64,000 bases of DNA, taken from Todiramphus chloris collaris. Taxonomy: Eukaryota; Chordata; Aves; Coraciiformes; Alcedinidae. Below are positions 46,771 through 55,925 of this stretch, in pieces. The notes under the pieces are model-generated. The model was not told the origin of the DNA. It did not search any database and saw only the letters and a list, made by a program, of their open reading frames with translations. The position numbers were made by a program, and so were the translations under genes. Every line of letters begins with the position of its first letter. Positions within the stretch are counted from its first letter, which is position 1. The stretch lies in NCBI GenBank assembly GCA_025345505.1, contig JANVCC010009742.1:436907-500906 (forward strand), in the 5' to 3' direction.

Positions 46771-48162
46771 TCAATCAACGCGCGCGCCGTCGACGATCCG
46801 GTATGTCGGCTTGTACATTGTCACCAGTTCCTCGGCGGCAGTCGGATGCACAGCCATCGTCCTGTCGAAATCTTCCTTGGTGCATCCGGCCTTCATGGGA
46901 ATGGCCAGGAGCTGTGCCATTTCACCCGCATCGGGGCCAAGAATGTGCGCGCCGACCACTTTCCGGCTGTCTGCATCGACAATCAGCTTCATCAGCATCT
47001 TTTCCGTGCTGCCCGACAGCGTATTGCGCATCGGGCGGAACACCGCCCGGTACACCTCGACCGCTTTGAATGCGCGCGCCGCGTCCTGCTCAGTCAGGCC
47101 GACAGTACCGATCTCCGGCTGCGAAAACACCGCTGTCGCGATCAGCGCGTGATCCGGCTGCGTCGGATTGTTCTTGAAGGCAGTCTCAAGGAAGCACATG
47201 GCTTCGTGAATGGCGACAGGCGTCAATTGCACCCGGTTGGTGACATCGCCGACCGCCCAGATGTTTTCCCTGCTCGTGCGGGAATAGCCATCCACCTTGA
47301 TCGCACCCATCTCATCCACAGCAACACCAGCCGCCTCGAGACCGAGCGATGTCGTGTTCGGCACGCGGCCGATGGCCAGCATCACCTGATCGGCAACAAT
47401 CGCATCACCGCCGGACAGATGCACCAGTTTGCGTCCATCATCCTGGCGTTCGACCCTGGTGATGATTTCCGTGCAACGGATATGAATGCCCTTTTCCGCC
47501 ATGGCCGCATGCAGCATGTGGCGCAAATCCTGATCGAAGCGCGACAATATCTCCTTGCCGCGATAGACAAGCGTGGTGTCGACGCCAAGGCCATGGAAAA
47601 TATTGGCGAATTCCACCGCGATATAGCCGCCGCCCTCGATGACAATGGCTTTCGGCAGCGTATCCAGATGAAACGCTTCATTTGAGCTGATGCAGAATTC
47701 ATTGCCCGGCAGCGAGGGGTGCGGGCTTGGGTGACCGCCGACGGCGATCAGAATCTGGTCAGCGGTCACCTGCTTGCCGGTCTTGAGAATTTCGATCGTG
47801 TGATCGTCGATCAGCAAAGCGCGGCTCTCGAAAATCTCCACGTCGGAGTTTTCCAGCCCCTTGCGATAAAGCCCTTCCAGACGGGCGATTTCGCGGTCCT
47901 TGTTGGCGATCAGCGTCGGCCAGTCAAAGGTGTTCTTGCCAACGGTCCAGCCATAGCCTGCCGCCGCATCGAAATGTTCCTGGAATTGCGAGGCGTAGAC
48001 GAAGAGCTTTTTGGGCACGCAGCCGCGAATGACGCATGTGCCGCCCATGCGGTATTCCTCCGCCAGCCCGACCCGCTTGCCCATGGCACCCGCCAGGCGT
48101 CCCGCGCGCACGCCGCCGGACCCGCCGCCGATGACAAAGAGGTCATAGTCATAGGTCGCCAT
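46771..48162 (-). CDS. gor: Glutathione-disulfide reductase
   Basis: A 463-residue pyridine nucleotide-disulfide oxidoreductase. The N-terminal FAD site is in LFVIGGGSGGVRAGRLAG, the redox-active pair in GGTCVIRGCVPKK, the NADPH site in EGGGYIAVEFANIFHGLG, and the C-terminal base HPTAAEE, which completes the active site across the dimer. It reduces oxidised glutathione with NADPH. The ATG at 48162 with GGAG 9 bases upstream is preferred over 48168. It lies downstream of the DUF2059 gene on the same strand, behind that gene's terminator. Confidence 0.96.
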   Translation of the reverse strand: MATYDYDLFVIGGGSGGVRAGRLAGAMGKRVGLAEEYRMGGTCVIRGCVPKKLFVYASQFQEHFDAAAGYGWTVGKNTFDWPTLIANKDREIARLEGLYRKGLENSDVEIFESRALLIDDHTIEILKTGKQVTADQILIAVGGHPSPHPSLPGNEFCISSNEAFHLDTLPKAIVIEGGGYIAVEFANIFHGLGVDTTLVYRGKEILSRFDQDLRHMLHAAMAEKGIHIRCTEIITRVERQDDGRKLVHLSGGDAIVADQVMLAIGRVPNTTSLGLEAAGVAVDEMGAIKVDGYSRTSRENIWAVGDVTNRVQLTPVAIHEAMCFLETAFKNNPTQPDHALIATAVFSQPEIGTVGLTEQDAARAFKAVEVYRAVFRPMRNTLSGSTEKMLMKLIVDADSRKVVGAHILGPDAGEMAQLLAIPMKAGCTKEDFDRTMAVHPTAAEELVTMYKPTYRIVDGARVD

Positions 48163-48231
48163 TTGCATTCACTCCGAATCTGTTCCGCTGCTGATCACTT
48201 TATATGGGTTTATAACGCCGCTTTAAAAGAA

Positions 48232-48259
48232 CAAAGCCCGGCTTGGACACCGGGCTTTG
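48232..48259 (-). terminator. Intrinsic terminator of the DUF2059 gene
   Basis: A 10 bp stem (48232-48241 / 48250-48259) with an 8-base loop. Read on the - strand it is followed by TTCTTTT, 24 bases after the stop codon. Confidence 0.85.
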
Positions 48260-48283
48260 CAAATGGTCAGGAAGCGGAAAGGA

Positions 48284-48904
48284 TCAGGGCTTCGGCTTGG
48301 CAGGCGCTGCCGGCTTGGCCGGAGCCTTTGCCGGGGCTTTGGCAGGCGCTTCCGGCGCTGCCGGTGTTTCGGGCGCGGGCGCCGGCGTTACCGGTGCTGT
48401 CGCCGCAGCGGCCGCAACGACCTTTTCGGCCACAGCCTGCGCAAGATCGCGGGCAATACCGGCGCGCCAGATGCTGGCGGCCTTCAACACTTCGCGCATT
48501 GCGATTGGGTCTTCAGACAGGAATTTCTTGCCTGCGGGAGAATTGTAAAAGCCGGTGATGGCGTTCAGCTCTTCTTCCGAAAACGACACGGCATAAGCAC
48601 GGGCAGCTTCGTTTTCGAGATCCGCACGACGCGCCGCCAGGGCCAGTGCCTGCTCGTCCACGGTGGAGCTGATGATGGACTCAAGATTGGGATCTTTATC
48701 GATCAGCTGAACTTTCAGGTTCTGTGCCGCATCTGGCAAAATCCCGTCAAACATATCCGTCTTCTTCATCGCTGCAATTGCAGCGCGTGCGGCAGCAAGA
48801 TGTGATGCGGTGATTTCCTGCGCCTGCGCGGTACAAAGACTGCCCAGCATGATCGCGATAGACAGAGGTGCAATCAAACGGCGAAAGCCAGTTGCTCGGT
48901 TCAT
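48284..48904 (-). CDS. DUF2059 secreted protein with Pro/Ala-rich tail
   Basis: A 206-residue protein. The signal peptide ends after AQAQ (~residue 29). The DUF2059 domain (~60-150) includes SEEELNAITGFYNSPAGKKFL, the family core. The last 45 residues are repeats of Ala, Pro and Lys, which may bind the cell wall or lipids. DUF2059 has no known biochemical role. rpiA lies upstream on the same strand with a 36-base gap, so the two may be co-transcribed. Confidence 0.85.
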   Translation of the reverse strand: MNRATGFRRLIAPLSIAIMLGSLCTAQAQEITASHLAAARAAIAAMKKTDMFDGILPDAAQNLKVQLIDKDPNLESIISSTVDEQALALAARRADLENEAARAYAVSFSEEELNAITGFYNSPAGKKFLSEDPIAMREVLKAASIWRAGIARDLAQAVAEKVVAAAAATAPVTPAPAPETPAAPEAPAKAPAKAPAKPAAPAKPKP

Positions 48905-48940
48905 GGATTTATTGCTCCGTTTTTCTCAAGACTTTGCCTG

Positions 48941-49636
48941 TCAAGGCTGTGTTCGTGTTCGTATGCCGTCAGCACCGGCCAGAATAGCCACGCGCGCCAG
49001 CCCTAGAAATAGTCCATGCTCCACAACGCCCGGTATGGCGTGCAGAGCGTTTGATAACGCTCTTGTATCCGGAATGCGGCCAAAAGATGCATCCAGGATC
49101 AAATGCCCGCCGTCTGTAACAAATGCTTCGCCTCCCGTCATCCTCAATGTAACGGAACCGGACAGATCAAGCGCTGCAGCAGCTTTTTCGATGGCGATGT
49201 GCGTTGCCGCAAGACCAAAACGGTTCACTTCAATCGGCAATGGGAACCTGCCGAGCACCTCGACATTCTTCGACTCATCCGCAATCACCAGCATTTGCGC
49301 CGACGCGGCAGCCACGATCTTTTCACGCAGCAGTGCGCCGCCGCCGCCCTTGATCAAGGCGAGTTCCGGGCCGATCTCGTCGGCTCCGTCAATGGTCAGG
49401 TCCAGCTCCGGCGTTTCTTCCAGCGTGGTCAGCCTGACGCCAAGCTCCCGGCACAGCGCCGCCGTGCGTTCCGACGTCGGCACGCCGATGACATCAAGGC
49501 CCGCGGCGACCTTTTCCGCCAGAAGGCGCACAAATTCTTCGGCCGTGGAGCCGGTGCCGATACCCAGGCGCATGCCATCTTTGACATAGGTCAGCGCTTC
49601 GGCAGCTGCCTTGATCTTCAGTGTCCTGGCATCCAT
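48941..49636 (-). CDS. rpiA: Ribose-5-phosphate isomerase A
   Basis: A 231-residue enzyme of the pentose phosphate pathway that interconverts ribose 5-phosphate and ribulose 5-phosphate. Motifs: [13 protein letters not shown] for phosphate binding, LTIDGADEI with the catalytic Asp, and [14 protein letters not shown] with the catalytic Lys. Length is normal. The ATG at 49636 (MDARTLK) is preferred over 49669, with GAGAGGG upstream. It is divergent from gph, with a perfect 12 bp inverted repeat between them. Confidence 0.96.
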   Translation of the reverse strand: MDARTLKIKAAAEALTYVKDGMRLGIGTGSTAEEFVRLLAEKVAAGLDVIGVPTSERTAALCRELGVRLTTLEETPELDLTIDGADEIGPELALIKGGGGALLREKIVAAASAQMLVIADESKNVEVLGRFPLPIEVNRFGLAATHIAIEKAAAALDLSGSVTLRMTGGEAFVTDGGHLILDASFGRIPDTRALSNALHAIPGVVEHGLFLGLARVAILAGADGIRTRTQP

Positions 49637-49683
49637 CCTTGGCGCCCTCTCCCTGCTTTGACTTGACACTAGTGGTCCTATTC

Positions 49684-49729
49684 TGACATTCGCATATGGC
49701 GCGTGATGTCAAATGGGATGCGAATGTCA
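49684..49729. promoter_or_regulatory. Perfect 12 bp inverted repeat between rpiA and gph
   Basis: TGACATTCGCAT (49684-49695) and ATGCGAATGTCA (49718-49729) are exact complements with a 22-base spacer. This is typical of a dimeric or two-site operator for the two divergent genes. The spacer is too long for a compact RNA hairpin to be the only reading. Confidence 0.45.
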
Positions 49730-49879
49730 CATTCGTTCCACTTGGCTCCCTAACACGTCAGACAGACGGGTCAAGGCTCGATACATGATTTCGCCCTATA
49801 CATAAGCGGATCGTACCACGCCTGAAATGCATAAATCGCGGAACTCCTCATCCGAACCTTAAAATCGCAGGTGCACAGA

Positions 49880-50563
49880 ATGTCCAAACCTATTGTTGTT
49901 TTCGATCTCGATGGCACCCTGGTCGATACCGCCCCGGACTTGCTCGACAGTCTCAACCACTGCCTCGAAGCGGCCGGCATGCAGAAAGTAGACCCGGTTG
50001 CGCTGCGCCGTTATGTCGGGCAAGGCGGCCGCGTGATGATCGAGCGGGCGTTCGAGGCACAGCAGAAAATTCTCAGCCCGGAACAGCTCGACTGGCTGGT
50101 CGGTCTTTTCCTCGAGCACTACGGCAAGAACATGCCCGGCCATTCCGCGCTTTACGACGGCGTGGAAGATGTGATGAACAATCTTGCCAAGGCCGGCTAC
50201 CTCCTTGCCGTGTGCACCAACAAGTTCGAGGGCCTTTCCGTCAGCCTTTTGACGGCGCTCGGGCAGAAGCAGCGCTTTGCCGCCATATGCGGATCCGATA
50301 CGTTCGCGTTCCGCAAGCCCGATCCCCGCCACCTCTTCGAGACCATCGCCAAGGCGGGCGGCGACCGCGACCGCGCCCTGATGATCGGCGACAGCCGGAC
50401 AGACATCGATACGGCCAAAGCCGCGGGCATTCCCGTGATCGCCGTGGATTTCGGCTATTCCGACCTGCACGTGTCGAGCTACGAACCAAGCAAGGTCATT
50501 TCACACTATCGTGAATTGAACCTCGACCTCGCCGAACGTCTGATCAACGCGGTCAATGCCTGA
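49880..50563 (+). CDS. gph: Phosphoglycolate phosphatase, HAD family
   Basis: A 227-residue HAD phosphatase. Motif I VVFDLDGTLVDTAPDL holds the nucleophile Asp, motif II is around VCTNK, the motif III lysine is in FRKPDP, and motif IV is MIGDSRTDI. It clears 2-phosphoglycolate; relatives act on other sugar phosphates. The ATG at 49880 has GCAGG 8 bases upstream; a GTG at 49871 is weaker. It is divergent from rpiA. Confidence 0.92.
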   Translation: MSKPIVVFDLDGTLVDTAPDLLDSLNHCLEAAGMQKVDPVALRRYVGQGGRVMIERAFEAQQKILSPEQLDWLVGLFLEHYGKNMPGHSALYDGVEDVMNNLAKAGYLLAVCTNKFEGLSVSLLTALGQKQRFAAICGSDTFAFRKPDPRHLFETIAKAGGDRDRALMIGDSRTDIDTAKAAGIPVIAVDFGYSDLHVSSYEPSKVISHYRELNLDLAERLINAVNA

Positions 50564-50748
50564 TTTGGCTTGAATCGGAAAGGCTTAGCTTTCCCGACGG
50601 CAAGTACCTGAAGATCCCGGATGGAACAAAGTCTGCAATCATGCGTTGCATATTTTGATCGATACCACGCCCATGGGTGTAGTATCCGCAGCCTATTCGC
50701 GCATTCATGACAACGAAGATGTGCATCTTCGGGATTTCAGGAGGAAAT

Positions 50749-51252
50749 ATGAGAAAGCTTGTTTCGTTGTTCACGGCGGCCGTCATGTCGATCGGCATGG
50801 TTTCCGCAAGCTCCGTGGCCAGTTATTCCGCCCCGATGGTGCCCTTGTCCATCGAAGGCTCGAATCCCGTCAAGCAAGTCCGGGATCACGGCAACTGGAG
50901 GATGCGCCATGGCTGGCGCGGCGGCGGTCATTGGCGCGGCAATCGCGGCTGGCACGGTAATCGCGGCTGGTATGGCGACCGGGGATATCGCGGCGACCGC
51001 TACTGGTACAGAGGCCATCGCGGATATCGCGACTACCGTCCCGGCTACCGCTATTATAACGGCGCATGGTTCCCGCTGGCTGCCTTTGCGGGCGGCGTGA
51101 TCATCGGCAACGCCATCAACAATGACCGCGTTGTCAGACGCGGCTCGAGCTATCACACACGCTGGTGCTACAATCGCTACCGGTCCTACCGGGCGTATGA
51201 CAATACATACCAGCCCAACAATGGCCCGCGCCGTCAGTGCGTTTCGCGATAA
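50749..51252 (+). CDS. BA14K family envelope protein
   Basis: A 167-residue protein with a signal peptide. A Gly/Arg/Tyr/Trp-rich repeat region of GNRGW, GDRGY and GYRDY units spans ~65-105. A hydrophobic segment follows ([16 protein letters not shown]), then the BA14K signature [19 protein letters not shown] and PNNGPRRQC at the end. BA14K of Brucella is an immunoreactive lectin-like protein; the role here is unknown. The start has a strong AGGAGGAA upstream. A 14 bp hairpin lies downstream. Confidence 0.93.
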   Translation: MRKLVSLFTAAVMSIGMVSASSVASYSAPMVPLSIEGSNPVKQVRDHGNWRMRHGWRGGGHWRGNRGWHGNRGWYGDRGYRGDRYWYRGHRGYRDYRPGYRYYNGAWFPLAAFAGGVIIGNAINNDRVVRRGSSYHTRWCYNRYRSYRAYDNTYQPNNGPRRQCVSR

Positions 51253-51276
51253 GGCGGAACAGAACGCGCTTGATTC

Positions 51277-51308
51277 ACGTCCCCGGTCACCGCTGTGACC
51301 GGGGACGT
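51277..51308 (+). terminator. 14 bp perfect hairpin after the BA14K gene
   Basis: A stem 51277-51290 / 51295-51308 with loop CGCT, 25 bases after the stop. No T-run follows, so it may act as an RNA stabiliser or a terminator with factor help. Confidence 0.6.
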
Positions 51309-51478
51309 ACCGAAGCGTTGCCGCCTATGCTTTAGACGGAAGTAGCAGCCAATTTGCCTCAAACTCGCAACCATTGCCCATTTTTTGGGCGATTATCCGC
51401 GTTGCAGCGTAAATAGCGGAATGTGCTTGCATTTTTTTCCCAACGCGCTTGAATGATCGTGTGTGAAGGGGATTATGA

Positions 51479-52891
51479 GTGAAGCCATTTGATGAGATGA
51501 TCAAAACCGGCGGTCAGGTACGCCCGCCATATGAACAACTGCAATGCTGGCTTAATACCCAGAACCCGGAACGGTTTGCGCAGAAGGCGCGCGATGCAGA
51601 AAATGTCTTCCGCAAAACCGGGATCACCTTCGCCGTCTACGGCGATGAGGAAGCGGCAGAACGCCTGATCCCCTTCGATATCATCCCACGCATCATCACC
51701 GGCAATGAATGGCGACGCCTGTCGCAGGGCATCGAACAGCGTGTGATGGCCCTCAACGCCTTTCTCGATGACATCTACCACCGCCAGGAAATCATCCGCG
51801 CGGGCCGCATCCCGCGGGAATTGTTCACCCACAACGATGCCTTCCTGCCGGAGATGGTCGGCTTCCGCCCGCCCGGCAATGTCTATACCCACATTATCGG
51901 CGTCGACATCGTCCGGACCGAAGAAAACCAGTTCTACGTTCTCGAAGACAATGCCCGCACGCCATCGGGCGTTTCCTACATGCTGGAAAACCGCGAAACG
52001 ATGATGCAGCTGTTTCCGGAGCTGTTCCAGCAGATCAAGGTGCGGCCTGTCGAAACCTATCCCAAGCAGTTGCGCCAGTCCCTGGCCGCCGTCGCGCCAC
52101 CCGGCTGCAACGGCACGCCGACCATCGCCGTCCTGACCCCCGGCATCTACAATTCAGCCTATTTCGAACACGCCTTCCTGGCCGACCAGATGGGTGTCGA
52201 GCTCGTCGAGGGCAGCGACCTGAAGATCGAGAACGGCAAGGTGGTGATGCGGACCACGGAAGGCAACCGCGCCATCGACGTGCTGTACCGGCGTGTCGAT
52301 GACTCCTTCCTCGATCCCCTCACCTTCCGCCGCGATTCAGCGCTCGGCGTTGCCGGCATCATGGATGTTTACCGCTCCGGCAACATCACCATCGCCAATG
52401 CCCCCGGCACAGGCATCGCCGACGACAAGGCGCTCTATTCCTATATGCCGGAGATCGTCGAATTCTATACCGGACGCAAGGCAATCCTCGAGAATGTGCC
52501 GACGCACCGCTGTTCGGAACCGGATACGCTGAAATATGTCCTGGAAAACCTTGCCGATCTTGTCGTCAAGGAGGTTCACGGTTCCGGCGGCTACGGCATG
52601 CTGGTCGGGCCGGCGGCCACCAAGCAGGAACGCGAGGATTTCGCGCTGAAACTCAAGGCCAATCCGAAGAACTACATCGCCCAGCCGACGCTTGCCCTGT
52701 CGACGACGCCGATCATGACGGAAAAGGGCCTGGCGCCACGCCACGTCGATCTGCGCCCCTTCGTTCTCGTATCCGACCGCATCCGCATCACGCCGGGCGG
52801 CCTGACCCGCGTGGCGCTGAAAGAGGGCTCGCTCGTTGTCAATTCCAGCCAGGGAGGCGGGACAAAGGACACCTGGGTTCTCGACGACTGA
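51479..52891 (+). CDS. Circularly permuted ATP-grasp protein (DUF404/DUF407), first gene of the Anbu cluster
   Basis: A 470-residue protein of the circularly permuted type 2 ATP-grasp family. LEDNARTPSGVSYMLENRE (~160) and KEVHGSGGYGMLVGP (~362) are family blocks; the latter is the nucleotide-binding loop. ATP-grasp enzymes of this group are predicted peptide or amine ligases. The start is GTG at 51479 with AAGGGG about 8 bases upstream; the ATG at 51475 is in another frame and stops at once. It is the first of four genes on this strand (alpha-E, transglutaminase, Anbu) that occur together across proteobacteria and are predicted to make and cut an unknown peptide-like product. Confidence 0.93.
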   Translation: MKPFDEMIKTGGQVRPPYEQLQCWLNTQNPERFAQKARDAENVFRKTGITFAVYGDEEAAERLIPFDIIPRIITGNEWRRLSQGIEQRVMALNAFLDDIYHRQEIIRAGRIPRELFTHNDAFLPEMVGFRPPGNVYTHIIGVDIVRTEENQFYVLEDNARTPSGVSYMLENRETMMQLFPELFQQIKVRPVETYPKQLRQSLAAVAPPGCNGTPTIAVLTPGIYNSAYFEHAFLADQMGVELVEGSDLKIENGKVVMRTTEGNRAIDVLYRRVDDSFLDPLTFRRDSALGVAGIMDVYRSGNITIANAPGTGIADDKALYSYMPEIVEFYTGRKAILENVPTHRCSEPDTLKYVLENLADLVVKEVHGSGGYGMLVGPAATKQEREDFALKLKANPKNYIAQPTLALSTTPIMTEKGLAPRHVDLRPFVLVSDRIRITPGGLTRVALKEGSLVVNSSQGGGTKDTWVLDD

Positions 52892-52963
52892 CCACTCTGA
52901 ATGGGGAATGAGGGCTGCCACAGACGGCCCCATCAAGAAATAAAAGAGGGATACAACCAAAAC

Positions 52964-53905
52964 ATGCTTCTTGGTCGCACCGCGAATGGTCTCTACTGGA
53001 TGTTCCGCTATATCGAGCGGGCAGAGAATATGGCACGCCTGATCGATGCCGGTTTGCGGATGGCTTTGACGAAAACCTCCGATGCGCCGGAGGAATGGTC
53101 CTCCGTGCTGATGAGCGCCGGGGTGAAAATCGGCTACGACGCGAAATACGGCGAATACAACGCCAGCCTGGTCTCGGATTTTCTGCTGCGCGACCTCGGC
53201 AATCCGTCCAGCGTGATGTCCTGCATCGAAACAGCCCGCTCCAATGCCCGCATGGTGCGCACCGCCCTCACCCGCGAAGCCTGGGAAAGCGTCAATGAAA
53301 CCTGGATGATCCTCAAATCGACGCTCGCCGAGGCGGTTCCCGAAACGGATCTTCCGCGCGTCCTCGACCAGATCAAGCGTGAAACCGCCATCATCCGCGG
53401 TGCCTTCCACGGCACGATGCTGCGCAACGAGATCTTCAATTTCGCCCGTATCGGCACGTTCATCGAACGGGCCGACAACACGGCGCGCATTCTCGACGTG
53501 AAATATTACGTGCTGCTGCCGTCGATTTCCTATGTCGGCACGACACTCGACAATTTTCAGTGGGAGTCGATCCTGCGCTCCGTCTCGGCCCATCGCTCCT
53601 ATCGCTGGGTCTACGACGTCGAATACAATCCGGTGAACATCGCCGATTACCTGATCCTCAATTCGCGCATGCCGCGCTCGCTGAACTTCTGTTACTCGAA
53701 TATCGTCGACAATCTCACGTTTCTCGCCAATGATTACGGCAAGCGGCACGAGTGCCACGACATGGCGGAAAGCATCATGACACGGCTCGAAAACAACGAC
53801 ATCCGCACCATCTTCGACAACGGCCTGCATGAGTTTCTCAGTGACCTGATCTATCAGACATACGGCCTGGGCAGCAAAATTGCCGAAGCCTACAATTTCG
53901 ATTGA
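52964..53905 (+). CDS. Alpha-E domain protein (DUF403), Anbu cluster
   Basis: A 313-residue, all-helical protein of the alpha-E family. LLGRTANGLYWMFRYIERAENMARLID at the start and FARIGTFIERADNTARILD (~165) are family motifs with Arg/Glu/Asp that may form the core. No enzyme activity is known; it is always linked to the ATP-grasp gene before it. The ATG at 52964 is preferred over 52901, because the family starts at MLLGRTA. The next gene starts 6 bases after its stop. Confidence 0.92.
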   Translation: MLLGRTANGLYWMFRYIERAENMARLIDAGLRMALTKTSDAPEEWSSVLMSAGVKIGYDAKYGEYNASLVSDFLLRDLGNPSSVMSCIETARSNARMVRTALTREAWESVNETWMILKSTLAEAVPETDLPRVLDQIKRETAIIRGAFHGTMLRNEIFNFARIGTFIERADNTARILDVKYYVLLPSISYVGTTLDNFQWESILRSVSAHRSYRWVYDVEYNPVNIADYLILNSRMPRSLNFCYSNIVDNLTFLANDYGKRHECHDMAESIMTRLENNDIRTIFDNGLHEFLSDLIYQTYGLGSKIAEAYNFD

Positions 53906-53910
53906 ACGCC

Positions 53911-54708
53911 ATGCTCCTGACCATCAAACACACCTCGCGCTACCAGTATGATTTCCCGGTGCAGTATGCTGTCCAGCGTTTGCGCCTGCACCCCTCGAGC
54001 TCGCCCGGCCAGAAGGTCATCGACTGGACCGTGACGGTTCACGGCGCCGAGCAGGAAGCGAATTACCGCGACGGTTACGGCAACCGGACGCAGCTCGTGC
54101 GGCTTAACCGCGATGCGAGGGAACTGGTCATCGAGGCTGCGGGCCAGGTGGAGACGGAAGACCGCTCCGGCGTGCTCGGCAAGGTCTATAATTTCATGCC
54201 GATCTGGCTCTATGAGCGCGAAACCGCACTGACGAAGCCGGGAGATGCCGTCCGCCAGCTTGCAGCCAGCCTGAACGTCAAGGACGACAAGCTGGCGCTC
54301 ATGCATGAACTGATGGACACGCTGCACAGTGCCGTGGCCTATACGCCGGGCACCACCGACATCGCCACGACGGCCGAAGAGGCGCTGACACTGGGAACGG
54401 GTGTCTGCCAGGACCACACCCATGTTTTCCTCGCCGTCGCCCGTGTCCTGAAAATTCCTGCCCGCTATGTCTCGGGCTATCTCATGATGCTCGACAGCAT
54501 CGAACAGACCGCCACCCATGCCTGGGCGGAAGCCCATATTGACGGGCTCGGCTGGGTCGGTTTCGATGCCGCCAACAACATCTGCCCGAACGAGCATTAT
54601 GTGCGCATCGCCTGCGGCCTCGACTACAATGAAGCGTCGCCCATTTCCGGCATGCGCTTCGGCCCGGGCATGGAATCGCTTGCCGTGGACCTCAATGTAG
54701 AGCAGTAA
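53911..54708 (+). CDS. Transglutaminase-like cysteine protease, Anbu cluster
   Basis: A 265-residue protein. The N-terminal ~100 residues are the beta-rich domain found in bacterial transglutaminase-like proteins (IKHTSRYQYDFPV). The catalytic triad follows: Cys in LGTGVCQDHTH, His in THAWAEAHID, Asp in VGFDAANN. Such enzymes cleave or ligate isopeptide or peptide bonds. The ATG at 53911 is taken; a TTG at 53902 would overlap the stop of the alpha-E gene. Third gene of the cluster; the gap to the Anbu gene is 31 bases. Confidence 0.94.
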   Translation: MLLTIKHTSRYQYDFPVQYAVQRLRLHPSSSPGQKVIDWTVTVHGAEQEANYRDGYGNRTQLVRLNRDARELVIEAAGQVETEDRSGVLGKVYNFMPIWLYERETALTKPGDAVRQLAASLNVKDDKLALMHELMDTLHSAVAYTPGTTDIATTAEEALTLGTGVCQDHTHVFLAVARVLKIPARYVSGYLMMLDSIEQTATHAWAEAHIDGLGWVGFDAANNICPNEHYVRIACGLDYNEASPISGMRFGPGMESLAVDLNVEQ

Positions 54709-54739
54709 TCGCCGGGATTTTTTAAATTCGGGATTCGCT

Positions 54740-55471
54740 ATGACCTATTGCGTCGGGCTTAAATTGGATCGTGGTCTTGTGTTCATGTCGGACACCAGAA
54801 CAAATGCCGGCGTCGACAACATCTCCACGTTCAAGAAGATGTACACATGGGCAAAGTCCGGTGACCGTGTCATCACGCTTCTGTCGGCCGGCAATCTTGC
54901 CACGACGCAGACCGTCATCAGCATTCTCAACGAACGCACCAAGATTCCATCCGAGCGGGCACCGTCGATCTTCGACATGCCCTCGATGTTCCAGACGGCG
55001 AAGCTGGTGGGCGATACGATCAAGAATGTGATCCATGACGTGGATTCCAATGGCCAGCGTGCCGATTCCTTCGGCGCCTCGATCATTCTCGGCGGGCAGA
55101 TCAAGGGCGGCGAGCCGCGCCTGTTCCTGATCTATCCCGAGGGCAACTTCATCGAGTCATCACCCGACACGCCGTTCTTCCAGATCGGCGAGCACAAATA
55201 CGGCAAGCCGATCATCGTGCGTTCCTACGATCCGGCCATGACGTTCGAGGAAGCAACCAAACTGCTGCTGGTGTCCTTCGATTCCACCCTGAAATCCAAC
55301 CTGTCGGTCGGCTTGCCCCTGGACATGCAGTTTTACGCGGCGGACAGCCTCAAACTGGGCTTCGAAAAGCGCATCGAGCGCAACGATCCCTATTACGAGG
55401 CCATTTCCGACGGCTGGTCGCAGGCTCTCAAACTGGCGTTCCAGAGCCTGCCTTCCTTCGAGATCGATTAG
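54740..55471 (+). CDS. Anbu, proteasome-like peptidase
   Basis: A 243-residue Ntn-hydrolase of the Anbu (ancestral beta subunit) family, related to HslV and the proteasome beta subunit. The chain starts MTYCVGLKLDRGLVFMSDTRTNAG, with Thr2 in the place of the N-terminal nucleophile, Asp in SDTRTN and a Lys in FKKMY. The family forms large ring or helical assemblies; no unfoldase partner is coded here. Its three neighbours are the usual Anbu partners. The cluster ends against palindromic repeat copy E. Confidence 0.93.
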   Translation: MTYCVGLKLDRGLVFMSDTRTNAGVDNISTFKKMYTWAKSGDRVITLLSAGNLATTQTVISILNERTKIPSERAPSIFDMPSMFQTAKLVGDTIKNVIHDVDSNGQRADSFGASIILGGQIKGGEPRLFLIYPEGNFIESSPDTPFFQIGEHKYGKPIIVRSYDPAMTFEEATKLLLVSFDSTLKSNLSVGLPLDMQFYAADSLKLGFEKRIERNDPYYEAISDGWSQALKLAFQSLPSFEID

Positions 55472-55598
55472 GGTGCGTGGTTCGACAGGCTCACCATGAG
55501 GGGTGTGGTTTGGCTGCAATGCCAATCGCAAAGGTTGCAGAGTATAACTGCCTGCAATCCTGCCCCTCCCTCATGGTGAGCCTGTCGAACCACGCACC
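55472..55598. repeat. ~127 bp palindromic intergenic repeat, copy E
   Basis: It begins one base after the Anbu stop codon, with standard arms (GGTGCGTGGTTCGACAGGCT at the left, with CAGG instead of CAAG). The core matches copy D inverted. It would fold as a long hairpin at the end of the Anbu operon transcript. Confidence 0.9.
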
Positions 55599-55724
55599 GG
55601 AGCTTTTGCAGCCAATCCATACAAAACGTCAAACCTTGGCCGCAAACTCACAGCCTAACCCCTTCCACCCACTCCACTTTCCCATTATGGTCCGCGATGA
55701 GGCCGGTCGAAACGGATCGGTCTT

Positions 55725-55925
55725 GGGGCTTCATAACCCCTCATACAGCGGTCGGTGTCGACCGCAAAGGCACCTCCTCAGCCCTATGGCCGGGAGGGCC
55801 TCGGCGTATGTCCAGAGCTTCGGCTTAAAGGCCGTGGCGGTCGTCTGTGTGCGGCTTATGAACCTCCCGGTCACCAGAGGATAACCCTCGGGTGACCACT
55901 TTCCTCGTGTGAAAAGGGAGTGAGC
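55725..55925 (+). promoter_or_regulatory. Structured leader before a small membrane protein; candidate cis-acting RNA
   Basis: Helices in order: GGGG/CCCC (55725-55728/55737-55740); GCGGTCG/CGACCGC with loop GTGT (55748-55765); a UUCG-capped hairpin (55815-55826), a stable tetraloop specific to this strand; and an 11 bp hairpin (55869-55897, GGTCACC and GAGG blocks). A second GCGGTCG at 55837-55843 could displace the first. CTCCC (55864-55868) can pair with GGGAG (55916-55920), the ribosome binding site, and close around the last hairpin. Confidence 0.45.
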
